This document shows, piece after piece, positions 7,975-14,022 of a stretch of 64,000 bases of DNA. Within the stretch, counting starts at the first letter, position 1. Each line of letters starts with the position of its first letter. The notes under the pieces are model-generated. The model made no database searches and was not told the origin of the DNA. It was given only the letters and a program-made list of their open reading frames with translations. The stretch comes from Saccharibacillus endophyticus (GTDB lineage: Bacteria > Bacillota > Bacilli > Paenibacillales > Paenibacillaceae), in contig NZ_JAAZWE010000002.1 of assembly GCF_013185185.1 (NCBI RefSeq), positions 372,001-436,000 on the forward strand, in the 5' to 3' direction. A program made the position numbers and the translations under genes.

Positions 7975-8691
7975 TTATTTATCTGAGATTGAAGGTGGTA
8001 TATTTATTTGACGAATCTCAAAATCTTCCTCAAACATTTTATGAGCCTTTTTCTTATTTCGCTTATCTTTAGGTGATACAGTAATATATGACCTTTGGAA
8101 ATCTACTGCTGTATCTTTATGTATTAATTCACTCCAAAATATCGCATTTAAGTTTCCATCCCATTCCTCAACTTTTTTCCAACCTAGTCTTTGGCTCATT
8201 TTAACTTCAAGTTGAACTTTAAATTTACTAATATTGAGTAATTTATTCCATCTGCCTGAAAAAAGAAGATGCGTTTCGATTACATCCTTATTTTTAAGGA
8301 TTAGTGGATGCCAATCATTTTGAATGATTTTTTCTAAAGAATTTCCTTTGAGCTTGTAAGAAAAATTTTTATGATTCTCTGGTATCAATTCAAAATCTAC
8401 AGGGAAAATTTCATAGATTGAAGCCATCAGCTTATTTTCATAAATCAATTTCATTCTCATAGATTCAATTTTACCAATCGAGTTACTAGAATTTGCAATT
8501 TTCAGAGGAAGAAATATGAATATTTGATACCAATCATCTTTTTCATTTCTCCATTTGTTGATTTTAAAAGTAATATCTCTACCAGAGAATACTGGTTTGA
8601 ATTTATCGTAATGTGTTTTAATTAATGCAATTATTGACACAGTTGCAGCAACACTAGCAATGATGATAGTTAGTAATTCTTTAATATTCAT
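7975..8691 (-). CDS. Membrane-anchored hypothetical protein (cassette B)
   Basis: 238 residues. One N-terminal hydrophobic helix (LLTIIIASVAATVSIIALI, residues 5-23) followed by a soluble, beta-rich domain rich in aromatic and charged residues, likely cytoplasmic or anchored by the single helix. Related single-TM proteins of unknown role are common in defence islands and cassettes; none of the recognised effector motifs is present. AAAGGAG is 7 bases before the ATG. Only gene in an 807-bp cassette. Confidence 0.7.
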   Translation of the reverse strand: MNIKELLTIIIASVAATVSIIALIKTHYDKFKPVFSGRDITFKINKWRNEKDDWYQIFIFLPLKIANSSNSIGKIESMRMKLIYENKLMASIYEIFPVDFELIPENHKNFSYKLKGNSLEKIIQNDWHPLILKNKDVIETHLLFSGRWNKLLNISKFKVQLEVKMSQRLGWKKVEEWDGNLNAIFWSELIHKDTAVDFQRSYITVSPKDKRNKKKAHKMFEEDFEIRQINIPPSISDK

Positions 8692-8717
8692 TTGTATTCT
8701 CCTTTATTTTAAATTTC

Positions 8718-8813
8718 GTATAACGTTCCTGTATTCACGACTCGACGTATGTCGGGTGTCCGGCGACTGCCGGGCCAAGGACGAATGTCCGCAGCGTGAA
8801 TATTATGTTATAC
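8718..8813 (-). repeat. attC-like site 3 (3' end of cassette D)
   Basis: 96 bp from GTATAAC to GTTATAC. R'' of cassette D, GATTCCGTCGTATAAC, complements the cassette D start at 15 of 16 positions. Central part folds as three mini-hairpins: GGAC-ATTC-GTCC, CCGGC-AGTC-GCCGG and CGAC-ATAC-GTCG. Confidence 0.85.
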
Positions 8814-8932
8814 GACGGAATCTCATCTTTGAATAGCGCACAAATATTCTTATTTTATTATTGATCTTCTATATGATTCGATAGGCTTTCAGATTAAAAT
8901 TCCAACGAGGCATGTATTAGTGTGTTTACTAT

Positions 8933-10435
8933 TTAATTAAAGAGGCTAAGATAAAACCTCACATTATTACTTAATGCCTCCTCTAAAAGTTTACTCTGAT
9001 TTAGAATTTTCTTTAATCCTGTAATCCATTGATTTCTATTGATTTCGTATATGAGAATCCACTTATCGCCGTAGATAGTTTCATTATTCAGTTTAGATTT
9101 TAAATTATTTTTGCTAATTTTAATTTCATTCTCTCTATTCAAACCTTTCTTTTGAACATAGTCTAAAGCTATGATCGTAGATAACGGTTCTGCATGATCA
9201 ATAATATTAACGAGATTCTCGACTTCAATCTCCATATCAAGAGAGCCCATTACACAAAGTAACCATATAGTTTCAAGTTCGTGTTTATAATTAAGGCAAC
9301 TTGCCAATATGTTGTTTATATTTTTTTGTATTGATCTATCAAAAGTGAAACTATTATTCAAGATTATGTCATATACATATTCAGCCATATTGGGGAACGA
9401 TAAGATTATATTAACAAGGTGTGAAAAGACGAGTTTCTTCTCCTTATTCGGAATAGTGTGACTACTCAAAATTTTCAAACCATATTTTAGAACACCTTTA
9501 TTACCTTGATGTAGTTCTATCATTTTTTCTATATACTTCAAGTAACCATCCTTAGAAAAATCATGTTCTTTTAAAATCTTAGTAAAATCTTGGTTCAACT
9601 GATATGGATATTTGCTTATTTGTGTCTTTTCTGTATTAACATGTAGCTTGTAATCATAGAGTATATTTTGAAACAGAGGGATAAACTCATTGATCTCACT
9701 TTCAGTTCTAAAATAGAAGTTATAATCGTCCACATAACGCTTGAAGTGGTGACCTTTCCTACTTAAAATTTCGTCAATAGAAGTTAAAATAATTTCCGAA
9801 ACAATTCGAGAACTTAAAGGGCCTGTTGGAATACCTTTAGTTTCGTTATTGTTTATAGATCTAACTAACTTATCAAACTCATCATAAATTGCGTATGTTG
9901 GATTTCTTTTTGATGGACTTTTTTTAAGTTCATCTTTTGAATTTTCTTTACCATATAAAGCCCATGTTAAACTATGCGTATAGATGTTCTCGTAACATTT
10001 ACTTAAATCAATTTTCAAAAGATACTTGTAACCAGCAGAATAAATGGTGCGGTCATGATAATTTTTCATAAATCTAGAAAATACCTTGTACCCTATAATT
10101 TGATTAGGTGCAATGATATTAGAGTACGAATGTTGGTTTTGGCGAAGCTTAGATTCTATAACTCTTCTATGTTTTTCAATAGCTTCGCATAACATAAGAT
10201 ACAAATCTATATGAGGGATAGCTAAAATCCTTCTTTCAAGATCGCTCTTGTAACTTGAAATAAACAAACAAGGAGCAGACTCAATCCTCTTAGATTTCAA
10301 ACTTATTGAGTTTAAATTTATCATTGATGAATTGTCCTTAAGAAAATCTGCTATTTCAATGCTTGTAAATACTTGAGATGGTAGATTATCCGAAAAAAAC
10401 CCACACTTAATCAAATTATATATTGTTAATCTCAT
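8933..10435 (-). CDS. Reverse transcriptase family protein, Abi/DRT-like (cassette D)
   Basis: About 500 residues from the ATG at 10435, chosen because GGAG is 7 bases upstream; the ATG at 10468 has no ribosome binding site. RT motifs: YLLKIDLSKCYENIYTHSL (motif A, Asp), KGIPTGPLSSRIVSEI (motif B-like) and RYVDDYNFYF (catalytic YxDD). The C-terminal ~200 residues are helical with no recognised domain, which resembles the architecture of abortive-infection and unknown-group RTs used in phage defence (AbiA, AbiK, DRT families). I cannot place it in a numbered DRT type. No maturase, endonuclease or Cas1 domain is seen, arguing against a group II intron or retron. Single gene in a 1767-bp cassette. 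Confidence 0.85.
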   Translation of the reverse strand: MRLTIYNLIKCGFFSDNLPSQVFTSIEIADFLKDNSSMINLNSISLKSKRIESAPCLFISSYKSDLERRILAIPHIDLYLMLCEAIEKHRRVIESKLRQNQHSYSNIIAPNQIIGYKVFSRFMKNYHDRTIYSAGYKYLLKIDLSKCYENIYTHSLTWALYGKENSKDELKKSPSKRNPTYAIYDEFDKLVRSINNNETKGIPTGPLSSRIVSEIILTSIDEILSRKGHHFKRYVDDYNFYFRTESEINEFIPLFQNILYDYKLHVNTEKTQISKYPYQLNQDFTKILKEHDFSKDGYLKYIEKMIELHQGNKGVLKYGLKILSSHTIPNKEKKLVFSHLVNIILSFPNMAEYVYDIILNNSFTFDRSIQKNINNILASCLNYKHELETIWLLCVMGSLDMEIEVENLVNIIDHAEPLSTIIALDYVQKKGLNRENEIKISKNNLKSKLNNETIYGDKWILIYEINRNQWITGLKKILNQSKLLEEALSNNVRFYLSLFN

Positions 10436-10484
10436 CATCAATCTCCATTCAATTTTAATAAATCTCATTTTGTTTGATTCTGTC

Positions 10485-10580
10485 GTATAACGTTCCTGTA
10501 TTCACGACTCGACGCATGTCGAGTGTCCGGCGACTGCCGGATCAAGGGCGTATGCCCGCAGCGTGAATATTATGTTATGT
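10485..10580 (-). repeat. attC-like site 4 (3' end of cassette E)
   Basis: 96 bp from GTATAAC to GTTATGT. R'' of cassette E, GAGAACTTCACATAAC, matches the complement of the cassette E start at 14 of 16 positions. One mini-hairpin is GGGC-ATAC-GCCC instead of GGAC-ATTC-GTCC, a compensated change. Confidence 0.85.
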
Positions 10581-10696
10581 GAAGTTCTCTATTCTTTAAA
10601 TTCTTCTTTATACTAATACATGAACTTATTTCTATTATGTTTGAAAATAATAAACTACATAGCGCATTAATAATTACAAATTAAATAACCTTTCAT

Positions 10697-12025
10697 TTAT
10701 ACAGAATTCATTGAGTTTAGATCTATTATTTGGATAAACTTATCTATAATTTTATAGTCAACCTCCCCTTTTGAATCATAATAATTTTCCAATAATAAAG
10801 GCGTATTAAAACTAGAAATCATTTTTTCTGAACAAACAAGTGCTGTTACAAATTTATACATAAAATCTGTGTATTCAACATAAATTCTTATTGAAGGAAG
10901 GTTCTCATTTCTGAAATGTCTCAATATAGGAGAAATCAAATACTTTTTAGTATAGAAAAATTCTAATTCTTTCTTTATATATTTTAAAATTGTTGCTTCC
11001 TCTGCCTGATCTTGTTTAATGAAGTATGCTTCTTGGCATACTTGTGAATAATGCTCCCTGATCACTTCATCTCTACTGATGATGCTATTAGCAGAATTAT
11101 GAAAATATATTCTATCTTTAGACTTACTCTCACGTAACTTCAATTCTTCATAACTTAAAATCCGGCCCTTGTGCATTATCATTTCTTTGTATTCTTTTAA
11201 TAATGTAGAAAATTCTGTTATATCAATTCTACTTTTTGGTTCATAAGAAGTAGAAATTTCAAGAATATCGTGTAAAGAACTGATCGGCCACTCCTTCCAA
11301 TATTTAGCTATAGAAATTTCCTTATCAGAACGACTGTAGGTACCTTCAAAACACAAATCTGAATTCTTAGTAAGTAACATCCACAATGTCTTAGCTAACG
11401 ACCATACATCTGCTGGTCTAGCATCTTCAACTTGCCCAGCACGTCTCATTTCTGGAGCAATCGTAGCATGGTTACCTAATCTCTCATTTATTTTTGTCAA
11501 GGCATCATTTTCGAAATCTGGGTATGCGACTAAACCAAAATCACCAAAAGCCCATTCACTTTTATAATAATAAATGTTACTAGGTTTAATATCTCTATGA
11601 ACGATTTTATTTCTGTGTAATTCTTCTAATGTTTCAGATAAAGATATAACACAATCAATAATCTCTTTCAGATCATCACAGTCAGACAACCTTTCAGATA
11701 CAGGTTCAGCTAATTCCATTACATACCAAACTTCTACTCCTTTAAGATCTTTCGTATATTCAAAATCCCCATTTATTTTTTCAGGAATAAATTTAAATAC
11801 AATAGGTACTATTCCTTTTATTTTATATTGATACTTCTCTACAATCTTAATTTCATTCAAAAATCGCTTTATTTTTCTTACATCTTCAGCCGAATTCATT
11901 TTCATACTCTTTAATGCATATTTTTCACCCTTTTCGTTTTTGACTAAAAGAACTTTTGCATTCCCGCCAGCGGCAAAATTTTTATCAATTACTTTGTATG
12001 GAGAGTATTTTTCAGTTTTATTCAT
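10697..12025 (-). CDS. Serine/threonine protein kinase with C-terminal extension (cassette E)
   Basis: 442 residues from the ATG at 12025, which has AAGGAG 8 bases upstream; an upstream in-frame ATG (12079) lacks one. Kinase domain about residues 10-290: glycine loop AAGGNAKVLLVKN, Lys in YALKSMK, catalytic loop HRDIKPSN, GDFGLVAY as DFG, and APEMRRAGQ with DVWSLAKTLW. All catalytic residues are present. The C-terminal ~140 residues are not recognised and have no membrane helix, unlike PrkC, so it is a soluble kinase. Kinases of this type occur in defence loci (for example Stk-type systems), but target and role are unknown here. Largest cassette, 1795 bp. Confidence 0.85.
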   Translation of the reverse strand: MNKTEKYSPYKVIDKNFAAGGNAKVLLVKNEKGEKYALKSMKMNSAEDVRKIKRFLNEIKIVEKYQYKIKGIVPIVFKFIPEKINGDFEYTKDLKGVEVWYVMELAEPVSERLSDCDDLKEIIDCVISLSETLEELHRNKIVHRDIKPSNIYYYKSEWAFGDFGLVAYPDFENDALTKINERLGNHATIAPEMRRAGQVEDARPADVWSLAKTLWMLLTKNSDLCFEGTYSRSDKEISIAKYWKEWPISSLHDILEISTSYEPKSRIDITEFSTLLKEYKEMIMHKGRILSYEELKLRESKSKDRIYFHNSANSIISRDEVIREHYSQVCQEAYFIKQDQAEEATILKYIKKELEFFYTKKYLISPILRHFRNENLPSIRIYVEYTDFMYKFVTALVCSEKMISSFNTPLLLENYYDSKGEVDYKIIDKFIQIIDLNSMNSV

Positions 12026-12086
12026 AACATCTACTCCTTTTTCACAAAATGTACTTTCAATAAAGCAACGATTCTTCAATTAGACA

Positions 12087-12262
12087 TGTCTTCAAACCTA
12101 AATGGAAATAGATATTATCGAATTTTTATTCTTTCCATTTTTTATCTATAAAGGTTTACATAAGGGGGTAGTGACATGGAATTGGAAAATAAAATGCGTT
12201 TTAAGTATGATTCCCTAGAGAATATAATAATAAAAAACTAAACATTAGTAGGTTTGAAGACA
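12087..12262. repeat. 14-bp inverted repeat pair flanking a small ORF in cassette E
   Basis: TGTCTTCAAACCTA (12087-12100) and TAGGTTTGAAGACA (12249-12262) are perfect inverted copies 148 bp apart, in the leader of the kinase gene. They could pair in RNA or mark a small inserted unit. Confidence 0.6.
12176..12241 (+). CDS. Possible 21-residue peptide (divergent, in cassette E)
   Basis: ATG at 12176 preceded at 8 bases by GGGGG (AAGGGGGTAGTGAC), followed by 21 codons and TAA: starts MELENKMRF and ends ENIIIKN. It is the only candidate gene on the plus strand of the array and lies between the 14-bp inverted repeats, divergent from the kinase. The strong ribosome binding site is the only support; it could equally be chance in AT-rich DNA. 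Confidence 0.3.
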   Translation: MELENKMRFKYDSLENIIIKN

Positions 12263-12279
12263 CACATCAGGATAATTTC

Positions 12280-12375
12280 ACATAACGTTCCTGTATTCAC
12301 GACCCGATGTATATCGGGTATCCGGCGAATGCCGGATCAAGGACGAATGTCCGTAGCGTGAATATAATGTTAACT
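12280..12375 (-). repeat. attC-like site 5 (3' end of cassette F)
   Basis: 96 bp from ACATAAC to GTTAACT. R'' of cassette F ends CTTCAGTTAAC and matches the complement of the cassette F start at 13 of 15 positions. Inner hairpin CCGGC-ATTC-GCCGG; another is CCGAT-ATAC-ATCGG, compensated relative to other copies. Confidence 0.85.
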
Positions 12376-12435
12376 GAAGTTTTTTCTTCTTTATGAAAAA
12401 ATTCAAAGCATATGAATTAGCTACCGGAGTTATAT

Positions 12436-13005
12436 TTAAGTCGACCAACAGTTTTGAAGAACTTTTTTGTTAAATATGTATCCTTTTCTATAGTATTCAA
12501 CGAGTATACTTTTTCTTTTATAATTTACTTCGTAATAAATTCCTAATGTATAATCACAGACATGTTCAAACGAAACAGTATTATCAAGCGACCTTCCCCC
12601 GCCGTATCTATCTTGAGTTAAAGCCATTATTCTTATTCGGTCACTATCCTTCTCACTCTTTGATCTACTAGACTTTTTCATTTCAATGGCAATCAAATTA
12701 TCTTTTTTTAAGTTTTGACCACGGCTATGTAAAATCAAATCGCAATTTATTTTGACTTTGGTCCCACCAGGTCCAGGTATACTTTTGATTTTAGTTTCCA
12801 CTGTACTGTTCTTATTACGATTATATTCAACATCTACATTGTACTTTGAGAACTCGGTGTCTTGAATAGAATCTCTTAGATGCATCATGAGTGCACCACA
12901 TAAAGTTCTTTCCGAGACCTGCGATAAAAGCAAGTCAGAATTATTTCTTAAAAATGTAGTATTAGCTTTTTCGAAAATTTTGATTAATTTATTTTCTTCA
13001 TCCAT
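12436..13005 (-). CDS. PD-(D/E)XK nuclease-like protein (cassette F)
   Basis: 189 residues from the ATG at 13005 (GAGG 8 bases upstream; the GTG at 13014 abuts the Shine-Dalgarno). The segment KINCDLILHSRG followed by LIAIEMKKSS has the D-(x)n-E-x-K arrangement and flanking beta strands of the PD-(D/E)XK phosphodiesterase superfamily, about residues 85-115. An upstream helix with ERTLCGALMMHL fits the usual N-terminal Glu helix. Proteins like this are often annotated only as hypothetical cassette proteins. Nuclease activity is inference from the motif. Confidence 0.65.
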   Translation of the reverse strand: MDEENKLIKIFEKANTTFLRNNSDLLLSQVSERTLCGALMMHLRDSIQDTEFSKYNVDVEYNRNKNSTVETKIKSIPGPGGTKVKINCDLILHSRGQNLKKDNLIAIEMKKSSRSKSEKDSDRIRIMALTQDRYGGGRSLDNTVSFEHVCDYTLGIYYEVNYKRKSILVEYYRKGYIFNKKVLQNCWST

Positions 13006-13044
13006 TATGTTCACCTCTATATTTTACTGTTCAGTAATAATTTC

Positions 13045-13140
13045 AGTTAACGTTCCCGTATTCACGACTCGACGTATGTCGGGTGTCTGGCGAACGCCAG
13101 ACCAAGGACGAATGTCCGCAGCGTGAATATTATGTTAAGT
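13045..13140 (-). repeat. attC-like site 6 (3' end of cassette G)
   Basis: 96 bp from AGTTAAC to GTTAAGT. R'' of cassette G, CAGTAACTTCACTTAAC, matches the complement of the cassette G start at 15 of 16 positions. The inner hairpin is CTGGC-GTTC-GCCAG, a compensated change from CCGGC/GCCGG. Confidence 0.85.
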
Positions 13141-13144
13141 GAAG

Positions 13145-13360
13145 TTACTGCTTTAATTTCTTCAATTCGATTCTTTGTTTTAAATTTTTTGAAAACTCTC
13201 TTGTAGAATTTTGAACATTTCCTGTGTAATTGATCTCTGCTGCTATTTCAAAAATTTCTTCTTCAAAAATCCCTTCCAATTCCTGTGTACTACATGTTAT
13301 TTCTTCTCCTAATAATTCTTTTATGACTGCTTTTTGTTCACTTTCAAAAACTAAATCCAA
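13145..13360 (-). CDS. Small hypothetical protein (cassette G, second gene)
   Basis: 71 residues from a TTG start at 13360, overlapping the previous gene by 10 bases, which suggests coupling. AGAAAG is only about 4 bases upstream, so the start is uncertain, but no in-frame ATG exists further in. Acidic N-terminal half (ELLGEEITCSTQELEGIFEEE) and basic C-terminal tail; no recognised family. The small size and pairing with an acidic helical protein could suit an immunity or antitoxin pair, but nothing shows this directly. Confidence 0.5.
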   Translation of the reverse strand: MDLVFESEQKAVIKELLGEEITCSTQELEGIFEEEIFEIAAEINYTGNVQNSTREFSKNLKQRIELKKLKQ

Positions 13361-13710
13361 ATCTTTCTACACTTTTCTTCTGCTCTATCCAATAATATTC
13401 GCAAGGCATCTTCAGCTTTACTTACTGATTTTATTGCGTTATTTAATTTACTATCTCTTGCTCTGCCTTCTTGAGATATTTCTATCCAACTAGCAGGGTA
13501 AAAATACTCAATACTTTCATCTAAACTTGAATTCAAATCGGATAATCTACCCCAGTATTCGCAAAAGTCTACATACTCCGCAGTAATCATTTCAATGGCT
13601 TCTATCCAATCTTCTTTTTTATTGAAATCGAAAGGGGTACTTCGATGCTTCATTCCGAGAATTTGGTTGAGCTTTTTAATTTTTGTTTGTTAATCTTTTG
13701 AAATGAACAT
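13351..13710 (-). pseudogene. Small gene with an early in-frame stop (cassette G, first gene)
   Basis: The intact part (13351-13653) encodes 100 residues from MKHRSTPFDF, helical, with no recognised family, and its ATG has no ribosome binding site. A strong GGAGG with 9-base spacing lies before an ATG at 13710 in the same frame, which reads MFISKD, a TAA stop at 13690-13692, then QTKIKKLNQILG and on into the 100-residue ORF without further stops. The simplest reading is a ~119-residue gene carrying one nonsense mutation. Alternatively the 6-codon ORF is a leader peptide. Confidence 0.55.
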
Positions 13711-13723
13711 ATGTAATTGCCTC

Positions 13724-13866
13724 CGTGAATAAGACTTTAGTAATTTCACTTAACGTCTTATTCACGAACTTCGCTTACACCATTTCATTTATATTATTCA
13801 CGAATTTCGTATATCTAGCACTCTTCCGATTATTCACGGCCCTCTTTTTCTTCTATACATTCTCCC
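13724..13866 (-). other. attI-like entry site of the cassette array
   Basis: At the 5' edge of cassette G the recombination core reads, on the minus strand, AAGACG-TTAAGT. TTATTCACG occurs three times exactly 36 bases apart (13758, 13794, 13830); the first two copies extend to TTATTCACGAAnTTCG. A fourth copy is inverted at 13724-13735, making a perfect 12-bp inverted repeat with 13755-13766. The same TATTCACG is in every attC arm, so it is a good candidate for the recombinase binding unit. Integron attI sites also carry extra direct repeats next to a simple core site. No integrase gene follows; the next gene is an ABC-F ATPase. Confidence 0.55.
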
Positions 13867-13890
13867 AATGCCTAATCGCTTACTTTTTCC

Positions 13891-13899
13891 ATTTTAGCA
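13891..13899 (-). promoter_or_regulatory. Candidate extended -10 promoter reading into the array
   Basis: TGCTAAAAT on the minus strand is an extended -10 element (TGn-TAAAAT) about 145 bases before the first cassette, in the position expected of an integron Pc promoter. No good -35 is seen. The stretch 13711-14022 holds this, the attI-like site and the ABC-F terminator. Confidence 0.35.
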
Positions 13900-13933
13900 T
13901 CGTTAGGGAAATTTGGATATAAATTTTCGCAGC

Positions 13934-13972
13934 AAAAAGAGGTCTTAAGATGGATAACCATTCCAAGACCTC
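13934..13972 (-). terminator. Terminator of the ABC-F gene
   Basis: On the minus strand GAGGTCTT pairs with AAGACCTC around an 18-base loop and is followed by five Ts. It isolates the array from ABC-F transcription. Confidence 0.6.
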
Positions 13973-14022
13973 GATCCTTTATGCCTAAATGTATTCTCTA
14001 TCCGACTTACTCTCGACGAAAA

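Larger units (their letters stand above)
5701..13866 (-). mobile_element. Integron-type gene cassette array without integrase (CALIN-like)
   Basis: AT-rich island read from right to left. Entry site at 13724-13866, then seven cassettes: G (13051-13753), F (12286-13050), E (10491-12285), D (8724-10490), B (7917-8723), A (6886-7916), C (6311-6885), and the lipoprotein gene below 6310, which has an upstream attC but no recognisable downstream one. All genes but one tiny ORF run on the minus strand, each followed by an attC-like site. Cassette ends are complementary to each other within each cassette (for A, 15 of 16 bases; D, 15 of 16; G, 15 of 16; E, 14 of 16; F, 13 of 15; C, 12 of 17; B, 11 of 14). 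No tyrosine recombinase is present in the window. Confidence 0.8.

Noticed and set aside
8933..10435. Retron or group II intron
   Set aside because: No inverted msr/msd-like repeats were convincing before the RT gene, and no maturase or HNH domain is present. The RT is alone in its cassette.
6305..13140. CRISPR array
   Set aside because: The repeats are 96 bp and separated by 0.5-1.8 kb genes, not by short spacers, and no cas gene is near.
6305..13140. REP or MITE family
   Set aside because: A repeat family would carry copy-specific variation at both ends. Here the ends covary across each cassette, not across each copy, and there is no RAYT transposase.
13758..13838. Replication iterons
   Set aside because: The 36-base repeats have no rep gene nearby and the word is also part of the attC arms, so a recombination role is simpler. 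Not fully excluded.
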